Assembly: GCA_016282255.1 (NCBI GenBank)
Contig: JAEEKE010000091.1
Span: 1 to 41,109 of the forward strand
DNA: 41,109 nucleotides
Source of the DNA: Bacillota bacterium
GTDB taxonomy: Bacteria > Bacillota > Clostridia > Christensenellales > CAG-138
Reading direction: 5' to 3'
The translations under genes and the position numbers were made by a program. The notes beneath the pieces are model-generated. The model did no database searches and had not been told where the DNA came from. It saw nothing but the letters and a program-made list of their open reading frames with translations. Below are positions 8,438 to 16,926 of this stretch, piece by piece (within the stretch, counting starts at the first letter, position 1; the number at the start of each line of letters is the position of its first letter).

Positions 8438-9265
8438 ATGAAAAAGAGAACTATCAAAACGATCATCGTATTATGTCTTTGCTCGTTCCTCTGCCTTTCC
8501 GCCTGCACCGCGCCGCAGGGCCCCGCAAACGAGGGCGGCGAGAAGGTCACCGAAGCGCCCGATCAGACCGGGACCGTCACCGAAGCGCCGGTGACCGAGG
8601 CGCCGACGGCGGATCCGCTCGCGAACGCCGCAGTCCTTTACGGCGGCAGCAGGTGGATCTCATTGCCCTACGAACCGAACGTCGGGGAGGTCAAGCTTAA
8701 CGGCGCGTTCACGGACGAGCTCCTTGACCGGGCCGCGGATGAGGGCAGCGTGTTCGCGGTGCGGATCGGCGTGGGCCATATCGACTGCGGGGAAGCTCTG
8801 TCCGGCAGGATAGCCGCGCTTGCGGCGGAAGGGCCGATCGCCGAAAGGTATGCAGAACGCGGCGTTTGGGAAAGCAGGTTCACGGAGCTCTACGGCGCAG
8901 CCGATTATCTCGGGCTGATCGACCGCTATTATCCGGAGGGATTCGAGCTCCTCTTTGACGATTACTGGGAGAGGCATGCTTCCGAGGAAGCCGAGAACGC
9001 TTATAAGGCCGCGATCGCCGAGCGGGACGAGCTCCGCAGGCAGGCGTACGGCGAGGCGACCCGGGCCGAGGCGGAAAGGCTCAGATCGCTGGGGCTCGCC
9101 GTTGAATACGACGGCTCGTGGCATATCACGGGCCTTCTGACCGCGGATCAGCTCCGCAGCTTCCCCGCGGGCAGCGAGCATTCCTTCTATATCGACTGGC
9201 AGGTCGATCCCGAGCTGACGGCCGAAAAGATCATTGCTGCGGAGGGCCTCGATACGCCCGATTGA
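8438..9265 (+). CDS. Lipoprotein, paralogue A of a tandem pair, unknown function
   Basis: 275 residues from the ATG at 8438, which is preceded by AAAGGAGG and opens with MKKRTIKTIIV. The hydrophobic run ends in the lipobox LSAC, so the protein is probably lipid-anchored outside the cell. A Thr/Glu/Ala/Pro linker (VTEAPVTEAPTADP) follows, then a soluble domain of about 215 residues rich in charged helices, ending in WQVDPELTAEKIIAAEGLD. The domain pairs strongly with the next gene: shared blocks include VLYGGS, GAFTDE, LDRAA, AEAERL and VEYDG. I do not recognise the family. It has its own promoter, but no clear terminator separates it from its paralogue. Confidence 0.8.
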   Translation: MKKRTIKTIIVLCLCSFLCLSACTAPQGPANEGGEKVTEAPDQTGTVTEAPVTEAPTADPLANAAVLYGGSRWISLPYEPNVGEVKLNGAFTDELLDRAADEGSVFAVRIGVGHIDCGEALSGRIAALAAEGPIAERYAERGVWESRFTELYGAADYLGLIDRYYPEGFELLFDDYWERHASEEAENAYKAAIAERDELRRQAYGEATRAEAERLRSLGLAVEYDGSWHITGLLTADQLRSFPAGSEHSFYIDWQVDPELTAEKIIAAEGLDTPD

Positions 9266-9295
9266 CACGGGCAGCACTAAAGAGATCTAAAACGC
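9195..9295 (+). repeat. 101-bp direct repeat, copy 1 (copy 2 at 10164-10264)
   Basis: Positions 9195-9295 and 10164-10264 match over 101 bp with a single mismatch in a codon third position. The repeat covers the last 23 or so codons of both lipoprotein genes and 30 bp of non-coding DNA after the stop. Upstream of it the two genes are clearly diverged, so the tails look copied or recently converted. Confidence 0.9.
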
Positions 9296-9397
9296 AGAAA
9301 AACGAAGGCCGGGGCGCTCCTGATACTATGTTGTTAATGGCGTAAGATTTGTTTGAGATATGTGGTATGAACTAATAGTGACTCATCACGCATCATT

Positions 9398-10234
9398 ATG
9401 AGAAACAGGTTTTCAATACGATTCATTACCGTATGCTTATGTTTTGCACTCTGTACGGCATTTGCGATGGTAACATCATGCAATAAGATTATCGAAGAAC
9501 AAACCGATGATAACGGTATGAATACTGTACTGCCGGAGCAGACAACGCTACCGGAAACTGACGAACCCACTACCGCGCCGACGGCGGATCCGCTGCTCGG
9601 CAGGACGGTGCTTTACGGCGGCAGCGTTAGCTGGAACGACAACGCCGAACCGAGCCCGCGCACCGTTGAATGGCTGGGCGCGTTCACGGATGAGATCCTC
9701 GATCGGGCCGCGGAGGACGGGAGCCTGTTCGCCGTCAAGATCAGCGTAAATGACTATGAAACAGCTAAGCTCTTTCACGACAGGATCGCAAATGCTTCGC
9801 TCGCAGAACCGATCAGGGAAAGATACGTCGCGTACTGTATCTGGTGTGATGAGACGGGTATGGAGTGGGGGACAGAGGAGTGCCACAGGTACTGCAAGTA
9901 TCCGGAGTACGTTGAGATATTGTTCGAGGATCATTGGAGAAAGACTGCATCCGAGGAGGATCAGCAGGCGTATGACGATGCGGTCGCCCGCTGGGATGAG
10001 GTCCTGAAGGAAGCTTACGGCAGGATCCTCAGTGCCGAGGCAGAAAGGCTCAAAAAGAAGGGACTGCTCGTCGAATACGACGGTGAGCATGCCATCAACG
10101 GCTATCTGACCGCGGAGCAGATCCGCGATTTCCCCGTTTCGGACGAATACGGTATGTACCTGTACTGGCAGGTCGATCCCGAGCTGACGGCCGAAAAGAT
10201 CATTGCCGCGGAGGGCCTCGATACGCCCGATTGA
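9398..10234 (+). CDS. Lipoprotein, paralogue B of a tandem pair, unknown function
   Basis: 278 residues. The N-terminus is a lipoprotein signal ending in the lipobox VTSC, followed by an acidic Thr/Pro linker and the same kind of domain as the preceding gene. The signal and linker (about 9398-9570) are more AT-rich than the domain and unrelated in sequence to paralogue A. Similarity begins abruptly at APTADPLL. No convincing ribosome site precedes the ATG, in contrast to nearly every other gene here, so expression is less certain. The last 23 residues are identical to paralogue A because of the 101-bp repeat. The pattern suggests a duplicated domain joined to a different front end. Function unknown. 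Confidence 0.7.
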   Translation: MRNRFSIRFITVCLCFALCTAFAMVTSCNKIIEEQTDDNGMNTVLPEQTTLPETDEPTTAPTADPLLGRTVLYGGSVSWNDNAEPSPRTVEWLGAFTDEILDRAAEDGSLFAVKISVNDYETAKLFHDRIANASLAEPIRERYVAYCIWCDETGMEWGTEECHRYCKYPEYVEILFEDHWRKTASEEDQQAYDDAVARWDEVLKEAYGRILSAEAERLKKKGLLVEYDGEHAINGYLTAEQIRDFPVSDEYGMYLYWQVDPELTAEKIIAAEGLDTPD

Positions 10235-10288
10235 CACGGGCAGCACTAAAGAGATCTAAAACGCTTTGAACGGATCGAGTATTAAAGC

Positions 10289-10320
10289 AAGGAAGAACGT
10301 CCGAAAGGGCGTTTTTCCTT
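10289..10320 (+). terminator. Intrinsic terminator after the lipoprotein pair
   Basis: A 14-pair hairpin (AAGGAAGAACGTCC, GAAA loop, GGGCGTTTTTCCTT, including G-T pairs) with the T-run inside the 3' arm. Confidence 0.8.
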
Positions 10321-10337
10321 CCCGCGGCACTTGCCTA

Positions 10338-10366
10338 TTGCAATTTTTCTCTTGAAGCATTATAAT
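10338..10366 (+). promoter_or_regulatory. Promoter of the 5'-nucleotidase gene
   Basis: TTGCAA (10338-10343), 17-bp spacer, perfect TATAAT (10361-10366), 50 bp ahead of the start codon. Confidence 0.65.
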
Positions 10367-10415
10367 AATATAGGCCTTTTATAAGGAGACCCAAATCCAT
10401 ACAGGAGGAAATACC

Positions 10416-12314
10416 ATGACTAAAAGACTCATCAGCATCTTCGTCGCCTTATTGATGGTGTTCACGACGCTCGGCGTCTTCGCCGCCACCCGTGACGAGG
10501 ACGACACCCAGCCCGTTTCCGCTATCGTGTTCACGAACGACGTGCACTGCGGTATCGAGGACAACTGGGGCTACGCCGGCGTTGCCGCCATCCGCAACGC
10601 TCTGGTCGATGAGGGCGTCGACACCATTCTCGTCGATGCCGGCGACCATGCGCAGGGCGGCCCCATCGGCACCCTCAGCCGCGGCGAGTACATCATCGAC
10701 ATCATGAACGAAGTCGGCTACGATCTCGCGATCCCCGGCAACCATGAATTCGACTACGGCATGGATCAGTTCATGAGCCTCGTCGAGAGGGCGAACTACC
10801 CCTACATCTCCGCCAACTTCATGCACTATGAGAACGGCGAAGCGACCGGCCCCGTGTTCGACGGTTATAAGATCATCGAGTCCGGCGAGTGGAAGATCGG
10901 TTTCGTTGGCATCTGCACCCCCGAGACCATCACCAAGTCCACCCCCACCTATTTCCAGGACGGCAACGGCAACTACATCTACGGCTTCTGCCAGGATGAT
11001 ACCGGCGACGGCGTTGTCGAGGCCACTCAGGCGGCTATCGACGCGGCGCTTGCCGAAGGCGCCGACTACATCGTGCTCATCGGCCATCTCGGCATCGACG
11101 AGCAGAGCTCTCCCTGGACCGCTCCCGAGATCGTTTCCCGCCTCCACAATGCTGACGCCATCATCGACGGCCACAGCCACAGCGTCATCTGCACCGAGCT
11201 CACCGATGCCGACGGCAACACCGTGCTTCACGGCCAGACCGGCACCAAGCTCGCCAACGTCGGTATCCTCAAGATCTATCCCGACGGCCACATGGAAATG
11301 GTGCTGCTCCCCGCTCCCGAAGAGGTTGAGGGCGATCCCGAGGTCCAGGCTTTCATCGATGAGATCAACGCTCAGTTCGACGAGCTGCTCCACACCGTTG
11401 TCGCCTACACCGACCACGTGCTTGCCGTCAACGATCCCGCGACCGGCGACCGTATGGTCCGCAGCCGTGAGACCAACCTCGGCGACCTCTGCGCCGACGC
11501 TTACAGGACCCTGTTCGACGCCGATATCGCGTTCGTAAACGGCGGCGGCGTCCGTGCGACGATCAACCCTGGCGAGATCACCTTCGAGAACATCATCAAC
11601 GTGCATCCGTTCGGCAACAGCGCCTGCCTCGTTGAGGTCACCGGCCAGCAGATCCTCGACGCCCTCGAGATGGGCTCCCGCGTCTGCCCCGGCGAGAACG
11701 GCGGCTTCCTCCAGGTAGCCGGCATCACCTACGAGATCCATACCGACATGGAGCCCAACTGCATCGTCAATGAGGACAGGATGTGGGTCGGGCCCGCCGG
11801 TATCCCCTACCGCGTGCAGAACGTCATGGTCATGGACCGTGAGACCCGTTCCTATCAGCCCCTTGATCTTGAGAGGACCTACACCCTTGCTTCCCACGAC
11901 TACATGCTCAAGAACCAGGGCGACGGCTTCGCAATGTTCGGCACTCAGAACGTCAACATCCTTCAGGACAGCGTCATGCTCGACAATGCGGTCCTCATCA
12001 ACTACATCGAGTCCATGGCCGGCGGCGACGTTGAGACCGAAGAGGGCACCGTGACCTACGATCACATCATCCAGGGTTACACCGATCCCTACGGCGAAGG
12101 CCGCATCACCATCCTCCCCGGTGAGGAGCCCGAGCCCACCGAAGAGCCCGAGCCCATCGAGACCGAGCCCGTTGAGACCGAGCCCGTCGAGATCACTCCC
12201 GAGCCCACCACCGCTCCCGTTCCCGGCACCGGCGCCGTCACCATGATCGGCATCGGCATCGTCGCGATCGTATCCGGCGCGGGCGCAGTCCTCTTCTCCA
12301 GGAAGGAAGACTGA
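10416..12314 (+). CDS. Cell-wall-anchored 5'-nucleotidase / 2',3'-cyclic phosphodiesterase family protein
   Basis: 632 residues with AGGAGG before the ATG and a signal peptide (cut near 24). The N-terminal metallophosphatase domain has all expected metal motifs: TNDVHCG (Asp42, His44), DAGDH (Asp77), GNHEFDYG (Asn109, His110) and GHSHS. The C-terminal 5'-nucleotidase domain has ETNLGDLCADAY and NGGGVR, used for substrate binding. The family removes phosphate from extracellular nucleotides, releasing nucleosides and phosphate. A Pro/Glu/Thr linker leads to VPGTG (602-606), a hydrophobic segment and the charged tail SRKED, the layout of a sortase signal with V in place of L of LPxTG. The protein is therefore probably fixed to peptidoglycan. 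Single-gene unit with its own promoter and terminator. Confidence 0.92.
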   Translation: MTKRLISIFVALLMVFTTLGVFAATRDEDDTQPVSAIVFTNDVHCGIEDNWGYAGVAAIRNALVDEGVDTILVDAGDHAQGGPIGTLSRGEYIIDIMNEVGYDLAIPGNHEFDYGMDQFMSLVERANYPYISANFMHYENGEATGPVFDGYKIIESGEWKIGFVGICTPETITKSTPTYFQDGNGNYIYGFCQDDTGDGVVEATQAAIDAALAEGADYIVLIGHLGIDEQSSPWTAPEIVSRLHNADAIIDGHSHSVICTELTDADGNTVLHGQTGTKLANVGILKIYPDGHMEMVLLPAPEEVEGDPEVQAFIDEINAQFDELLHTVVAYTDHVLAVNDPATGDRMVRSRETNLGDLCADAYRTLFDADIAFVNGGGVRATINPGEITFENIINVHPFGNSACLVEVTGQQILDALEMGSRVCPGENGGFLQVAGITYEIHTDMEPNCIVNEDRMWVGPAGIPYRVQNVMVMDRETRSYQPLDLERTYTLASHDYMLKNQGDGFAMFGTQNVNILQDSVMLDNAVLINYIESMAGGDVETEEGTVTYDHIIQGYTDPYGEGRITILPGEEPEPTEEPEPIETEPVETEPVEITPEPTTAPVPGTGAVTMIGIGIVAIVSGAGAVLFSRKED

Positions 12315-12333
12315 TAACTAGGCTTGACCCATA

Positions 12334-12364
12334 AAGAGCGGCGCTTCGGCGCCGTTCTTTTTTT
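12334..12364 (+). terminator. Intrinsic terminator, UUCG loop
   Basis: An 11-pair stem (arms 12334-12344 and 12349-12359, core CGGCGC/GCGCCG) around TTCG, then a T-run. Confidence 0.9.
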
Positions 12365-12394
12365 GCCTTTATGCAGCGGCTTTTGCGGGCGTTC

Positions 12395-12423
12395 TTGAAA
12401 AATCCCGCCCGGTATGCTACAAT
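12395..12423 (+). promoter_or_regulatory. Promoter of the small membrane-protein operon
   Basis: TTGAAA (12395-12400), 17-bp spacer, TACAAT (12418-12423), 37 bp before the first start codon. Confidence 0.65.
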
Positions 12424-12460
12424 AAGGGATACAGAATCTTTGAGAAGGGCGGAGGCAGGT

Positions 12461-12628
12461 ATGGGCATTCGATACAAAAGACGCAGACCGGCCGCAAGAA
12501 GCGCGCATCACCGCCGCAAGAAGCAGGCGGATCCCGTGACGGTGCTGCTGTTCGTGCTGCTCGCGCTGCTGCTCGCCGGCGTTGGCTTTCTGATCTACCT
12601 CTATAAGACCGGCAAGCTCCTCTTCTGA
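12461..12628 (+). CDS. Small membrane protein (55 aa), unknown function
   Basis: The ATG at 12461 follows GGAGG at 8 bp spacing; the frame extends upstream of it, but that part overlaps the promoter and lacks a ribosome site. The protein has a very basic N-terminus (residues 4-21, rich in Arg, Lys and His), then one transmembrane helix (about 26-47, VLLFVLLALLLAGVGFLIYL) and a short tail KTGKLLF. Basic cytoplasmic heads on single-helix proteins can bind membranes or nucleic acid, but nothing here shows a specific role. It is the first gene of three small membrane-protein genes spaced 17-20 bp apart, so they are probably co-expressed. Confidence 0.7.
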   Translation: MGIRYKRRRPAARSAHHRRKKQADPVTVLLFVLLALLLAGVGFLIYLYKTGKLLF

Positions 12629-12647
12629 GCCGCCCGAAAGGAACACG

Positions 12648-13025
12648 ATGAACAAGACCTCTTCCCTCGTCGCCGCCGTAAAGCGCAGGCTGACGATAAG
12701 GCCCATAATAACCGCGCTGCTCGCCGGGCTCTTCGCCGGCCTGCTCTATAACGCGTTCACGCGCGCGGAATGGTACGGCAAGGACGGCAAGCTCCTCGCC
12801 GTGAGCTATTACGTGCTGGCCGCGGCGGGCCTTATGCTGCTGATCGCCTCCGCGCTCGAGATCGTGTACCTCGTGCGCGACCTGCGCGCCGCCCAAAATG
12901 GCGAGAAGCGCGAAAGGCCGAAGAAAGAAAAGCTCGCGCGCATCGTCTTATGGGTGCTCGCCGCCCTGTTCGCGCTCGCCGCAAGCATCGTCGGCGCTGT
13001 CGCGATGTCCCGCATCAATAACTGA
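12648..13025 (+). CDS. Three-helix membrane protein (125 aa), unknown function
   Basis: AAAGGA lies 7 bp before the ATG. Three hydrophobic segments are visible at about 22-40 (ALLAGLFAGLLYNAF), 54-76 (VLAAAGLMLLIASALEIVYL) and 100-121 (VLWVLAALFALAASIVGA). Between the second and third is a highly charged loop (residues 78-98, RAAQNGEKRERPKKEK), which by the positive-inside rule should be cytoplasmic. No enzymatic motif is seen and the family is not recognised. It sits in the middle of a run of three membrane-protein genes sharing the 12395 promoter. Confidence 0.75.
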   Translation: MNKTSSLVAAVKRRLTIRPIITALLAGLFAGLLYNAFTRAEWYGKDGKLLAVSYYVLAAAGLMLLIASALEIVYLVRDLRAAQNGEKRERPKKEKLARIVLWVLAALFALAASIVGAVAMSRINN

Positions 13026-13045
13026 ACCTTTCGGAGGAAGAAGCG

Positions 13046-13147
13046 ATGAATAACAAGTGGAGTCCCTTAAGGATCGTCTGCCTCGTGCTCGCGGGGCTGT
13101 TCGTGCTTTCGATAATCATAGTGCCCCTGATCTATCTGCTCGGCTGA
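13046..13147 (+). CDS. Single-helix small membrane protein (33 aa)
   Basis: A very short gene, supported by a good ribosome site (GGAGGAAG, 6 bp spacing) and by position 20 bp after the previous stop. The product starts MNNKWSPLRI and then forms one transmembrane helix (about 9-32) ending YLLG. The length suits a regulatory or stabilising partner of a larger membrane protein, perhaps the 125-residue product of the gene before it. Function is unknown. Confidence 0.6.
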   Translation: MNNKWSPLRIVCLVLAGLFVLSIIIVPLIYLLG

Positions 13148-13208
13148 GCGCCGCGCATCCATACCCCGTCCGGCGGCAAAATATACCGCCTCGCGGGCTT
13201 TTTTTGTC

Positions 13209-13237
13209 TTTTCAACGCAGTATCCTTGTGATATAAT
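13209..13237 (+). promoter_or_regulatory. Probable argF promoter
   Basis: Perfect TATAAT (13232-13237) with a weak TTTTCA (13209-13214) at 17-bp spacing. The start codon is 75 bp downstream. No ARG-box palindrome was recognised. Confidence 0.45.
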
Positions 13238-13311
13238 CATACCGCGTAAGACCTGCCGCGGAATTAAAAGGTTCCCGCGGCGCAAAATAATCCAGCAAAA
13301 GGAGATACACC

Positions 13312-14301
13312 ATGCCTGTCAATCTTAAGGGCCGTTCCCTGCTCACTCTCAAGGATTTCACTCCCGACGAGATCCGTTATCTGCTCAACCTCGCAGCCGA
13401 TCTGAAGGCGAAGAAGCGCTCCGGCGTCCGCGGCGATCTGCTCGCCGGCAAGAACATCGTTCTGCTTTTCGAGAAGACCTCCACCCGCACCCGCTGCGCT
13501 TTCGAGGTCGCCGCCTATGACGAAGGCGCCAACGTCACCTTCCTTTCCAACAGCCAGATGGGCAAGAAGGAATCCCTTGAGGATACCGCGAAGGTCCTCG
13601 GCCGCTTCTACGACGGCATCGAGTTCCGCGGCTTCAAGCAGGAGACCGTCGAGCTGCTCGCAAAGCACGCCGGCGTGCCCGTGTGGAACGGTCTGACCGA
13701 CCTGTATCACCCCACCCAGGTGCTTGCGGACTGCCTCACCATCATGGAAAACATCGCAAAGCCCCTCAACAAGGTCAAGCTGGTCTACGTCGGCGACGCC
13801 CGCAACAACATGGGCAACAGCCTGATGATCATCTCCGCCAAGCTCGGCATGCACTTCGTGGGCATCGCGCCCAAGGCGCTGTTCCCCGAGGAGGGCCTCG
13901 TAAACGAGATGCGTGAGCTTGCCAAGGTCACCGGCGCGAAGATCGAGTTCAGCGAGGACATCGCCGCCGTCGACGGTGCGGACGCCATCTATACCGACGT
14001 TTGGGTATCCGTGGGCGAGGAAGCGCAGTTCGAGGAGCGCATCAAGCTGCTGACCCCCTACCGCGTGACCATGGACATGATGAAGGCGACCCACAACCCC
14101 GACTGCATCTTCCTGCACTGCCTGCCCAGCTTCCACGACCTCGAGACCAGCGTCGGCCGCGAGATCTACGAGAAGTACGGCGTTGCCGAGCAGGAGGTCA
14201 CCGACGAGGTCTTCCGCTGCCCGCAGAGCAAGGTCTTCGACGAGGCCGAGAACCGCATGCACACGATCAAGGCCGTCATGGTCGCCACCGCCGGCAGATA
14301 A
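13312..14301 (+). CDS. argF: Ornithine carbamoyltransferase
   Basis: 329 residues, full family length, with AAAGGAG before the ATG. It carries the carbamoyl-phosphate site STRTR (57-61), HPTQ (133-136), DVWVSVGE (229-236) and the ornithine-binding HCLPSFHD (269-276) with catalytic Cys270. The last motif has Ser where Ala is more usual. The cytosolic enzyme joins carbamoyl phosphate and ornithine to give citrulline in arginine synthesis, or runs in reverse in the arginine deiminase pathway. No other arg genes adjoin it, and it has its own promoter and terminator. A carbamate kinase gene lies 19 kb away at 33461, so a catabolic role is possible. Sequence alone does not separate ArgF from ArcB use. 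Confidence 0.93.
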   Translation: MPVNLKGRSLLTLKDFTPDEIRYLLNLAADLKAKKRSGVRGDLLAGKNIVLLFEKTSTRTRCAFEVAAYDEGANVTFLSNSQMGKKESLEDTAKVLGRFYDGIEFRGFKQETVELLAKHAGVPVWNGLTDLYHPTQVLADCLTIMENIAKPLNKVKLVYVGDARNNMGNSLMIISAKLGMHFVGIAPKALFPEEGLVNEMRELAKVTGAKIEFSEDIAAVDGADAIYTDVWVSVGEEAQFEERIKLLTPYRVTMDMMKATHNPDCIFLHCLPSFHDLETSVGREIYEKYGVAEQEVTDEVFRCPQSKVFDEAENRMHTIKAVMVATAGR

Positions 14302-14341
14302 GCCGACCAGCCGACCAGCCGACCGGCAATAAGCCAAACGA

Positions 14342-14373
14342 AAGCACGCTCCGCAGCGGGGCGTGCTTTTTTT
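14342..14373 (+). terminator. Intrinsic terminator after argF
   Basis: An 11-pair stem AAGCACGCTCC / GGGGCGTGCTT (one T-G pair, loop GCAGC) followed by seven or more T. It lies between convergent argF and the amylase gene and may serve both. Confidence 0.88.
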
Positions 14374-14394
14374 ATGTTTTACCGCCGAACGGGC

Positions 14395-16926
14395 TCAGTT
14401 CAGCAGCGCCATACGCATTATGTTGAGCGCGTCCAGGGTGTTTACGACGCCGTTGCCGTCAACGTCCGCATTGGCGGCGCCCTGTTCGTCCAGCGTGATG
14501 ATGTTCATGGCGTGACGCATGGCGCACAGCGCGTCGGTCACGTTCACGAGCCCGTCGTTGTTTGCGTCGCCCCGGAGCGTCACGGGATCGGGCACGGCGT
14601 TTTCAAGATAGAACCAGCCCTCGTGCCAGTCGCCGCCGCCGTCGTGATTCGGGCGGAAATAGACGTTGTAGGTCCCCGCCGCCGCGACGGTGTAATTATC
14701 GTCCGCGCCGTCCGGATACCAGGCACCGCTGCTGTCCGTAACCTTGAGCTGCGCGCCTTCCGGCAGTTCGACCGAGGCGAGCATATACTCGACCCTGCCC
14801 TCCGCGGAGGGATTCAGGGTAAAGGCGTATCCCTCCTCCGCCGCCCAGCCGTTCATCGAGCCCGCGAGATAATAGGTCGGGGCAGGCGACCAATGCGAGC
14901 TGTTTTCGTTATGAATGATGAAGACCGCTCCGTCCCCGATGCCGGAGGTGATATCCCCGGTCTGCAGCATATTGCCCGATATGCCGTTGTTGAAGACGAT
15001 GCCCTCCGTTCCCGCCGGGATGACTGCGGAATAGACCGCGTTCCCGGAGAAGGGCTCCATCGCGAGGCCGGGCCACGCGGTGTTTGCCTCGCCCCAGTAA
15101 TGGACGTTGACGCCGCTCCAGCCGGCGTTGTTGATCGCGTAAACGGTTATGCTGTTCGAAGGCGGCTCCGTCGGATCATCCGTCGGTTCCGGTCCGTACA
15201 GGCGCCACGTGCCGCCGCCGTAATCCCAGGTCCCTTCCGTCGGCGAGAAGCAGTTCGTGTTCTCATCCGGGAAGAGATCCTCGGTCTGGTTCCATTTGTT
15301 GGTCCAGTCGTTCTGCGGCGCGGCGGGATCCATACGGCAGAAGATCACGTAATTCCAATCGCCGTACGGCAGATCGGCCGCGTATACGCCGTCGCCGTCC
15401 GCATCGGTCATATCCGCCCAGGCGCTCGCATTCGTGGCGGAATTATACAGATACATCGCAAATCGCGCGCCGTTTTCCAGCCATTTGGAGCTCGGCTCGA
15501 GATAGAGCGGCGAAGCGGTGATGTATTCGATCGCCGGATCGTCGGCGTTGTAGACGACCGCGACGCAGCTTTCGCCGACCGTTCCGCTTATGCTGCCGTC
15601 GGCCACGGTGAAGGCGTTCCCCGTTATCTGATCGGTATAGGTCCCGTTCTCCATCCTGTGAACGGGCAGGCTGACCTCGCCGGCGCCGTCGAGCTTCGAG
15701 ATCACCACGCCGCGGTTGCCGCGCTCAATGTACGCGGCGTTCCCGTATGAGGAGAGGTATTCGTTGGCGCCGTCGAAATGATTCTTGAACTTGTTGACCT
15801 CGGCGATCGTTTTCGAGCTCCACGCCGTGTCGGAGCTCGGCTCGCCCATCACCGCATCAGGGCGGGCGAGATACAGCGCCGTGGAATAGGCCCTCGCGCC
15901 GACGATCGCCCAGGCTTTGGCGATCACTTCATCCGATATCCCGGAGGTCGCTCCGCTCATATAGGTATCGTGCGATTCCGCCCAGAGCACGCTCTTTGCG
16001 GGAGCCGCGCCCTTGTGATAGGTGCTGTCGGCCAGCTCGCCCGCGGCGCACCGGTTGGCCTTGTCGAGCGCATTATCGCCGGTCACGTTATCGGTCACGG
16101 CCATATACGCCGTATAATTCGAGATATCCGTTCCCGCGCCGCCGAGGATCTCGCCGTAGATGAACAGGTCCCGATCCGCGTATTCCAGGACGCCGCTTAT
16201 GACGGTGGGCCAGAAATCGCTCGCGCAGTCCCCGTCCGTCGGGAGCTCGATATGCTTCGCGGCGTCGAAGCGGAAACCGTCCACGCCGCAGTTGACGCAG
16301 TCGCAGAGAAGGCCGAGAACGCAGTCCTGTATGTAATCGTGCCCGGTATTCAGATCGGGCATCCCCATATGCCGCTGGGTGATCGTCCAGCGGTTATCGT
16401 CGCTTATGCCGTTGGGGTCGTCGTGATAGTATTCGGGCTGCCGCAGCGCGGGATACACGTTTTCGTTGAGGTGAGAGAAGGTGCCGCCATATTCGTCGTT
16501 CGCGAGGTGGTTCGCAACGATATCGACGATGACCTTTATCCCGTAATCCTCCGCTTCGTCGCAAAGGTCGATCAGCTCCTGCCTCGTGCCGAGCCAGGTG
16601 CCGCCGTCCGCTATGCTTATGCCGAGCGGCTGATAGAGCTTCCACCACTGTGCCGACGAATCGGTCCAGTCCGCGCCGTAATCCTTCGGCTCCTGCACGG
16701 GCGAAGTCTGAACGGCCGTGTAGCCCGCGGCGGCGATCTGCGGCAGGGCGGTTTTTATGCTGTTGTAGGACCAGTTGAAGCAATGCAGGATGACGCTGCC
16801 CTGCACGGTCTCCTGCGCATAGATCTCGGGCCCCTCCGTTTCCGCCGTTATATGCTTAAAGCCCGCGATCAGAAGCGTCGAGGCCATGCATACCGCAAGC
16901 AGAAGCGCTGTAAGCTTTTTACTCAT
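14395..16926 (-). CDS. Secreted GH13 alpha-amylase with starch-binding modules and dockerin
   Basis: 843 residues with GGAGG ahead of the ATG and a signal peptide (about 1-28). The catalytic barrel shows all four GH13 regions: DIVANH (135-140), GFRFDAAKH with nucleophile Asp221, YGEILGG with acid/base Glu259, and ESHD with Asp320. The enzyme cuts internal alpha-1,4 links in starch. After the barrel and its beta domain (to about 460) come beta-sandwich regions: one near 595-665 with the Trp-rich pattern of CBM26-like starch-binding domains (YAINNAGWSGVNVHYWGEAN), and one near 675-765 starting YYLAGSMNGW, of the starch-binding or SusE type. Residues 786-843 are a type I dockerin resembling that of the lipase-like protein. 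This makes it a candidate amylosome-like component. Confidence 0.95.
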   Translation of the reverse strand: MSKKLTALLLAVCMASTLLIAGFKHITAETEGPEIYAQETVQGSVILHCFNWSYNSIKTALPQIAAAGYTAVQTSPVQEPKDYGADWTDSSAQWWKLYQPLGISIADGGTWLGTRQELIDLCDEAEDYGIKVIVDIVANHLANDEYGGTFSHLNENVYPALRQPEYYHDDPNGISDDNRWTITQRHMGMPDLNTGHDYIQDCVLGLLCDCVNCGVDGFRFDAAKHIELPTDGDCASDFWPTVISGVLEYADRDLFIYGEILGGAGTDISNYTAYMAVTDNVTGDNALDKANRCAAGELADSTYHKGAAPAKSVLWAESHDTYMSGATSGISDEVIAKAWAIVGARAYSTALYLARPDAVMGEPSSDTAWSSKTIAEVNKFKNHFDGANEYLSSYGNAAYIERGNRGVVISKLDGAGEVSLPVHRMENGTYTDQITGNAFTVADGSISGTVGESCVAVVYNADDPAIEYITASPLYLEPSSKWLENGARFAMYLYNSATNASAWADMTDADGDGVYAADLPYGDWNYVIFCRMDPAAPQNDWTNKWNQTEDLFPDENTNCFSPTEGTWDYGGGTWRLYGPEPTDDPTEPPSNSITVYAINNAGWSGVNVHYWGEANTAWPGLAMEPFSGNAVYSAVIPAGTEGIVFNNGISGNMLQTGDITSGIGDGAVFIIHNENSSHWSPAPTYYLAGSMNGWAAEEGYAFTLNPSAEGRVEYMLASVELPEGAQLKVTDSSGAWYPDGADDNYTVAAAGTYNVYFRPNHDGGGDWHEGWFYLENAVPDPVTLRGDANNDGLVNVTDALCAMRHAMNIITLDEQGAANADVDGNGVVNTLDALNIMRMALLN

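Noticed and set aside
9246-9300. TTGACA-like promoter in the repeated lipoprotein tail (tgacacgggcag region)
   Set aside because: The spacing to the nearest -10-like sequence is about 20 bp, and the same sequence follows the last gene copy, where no gene needs it.
13161-13210. GGCGG/CCGCC pair followed by a T-run after the small membrane-protein operon
   Set aside because: The stem is only five pairs and the T-run begins 8 bases past it, so it is not a confident terminator, though some termination here is likely.
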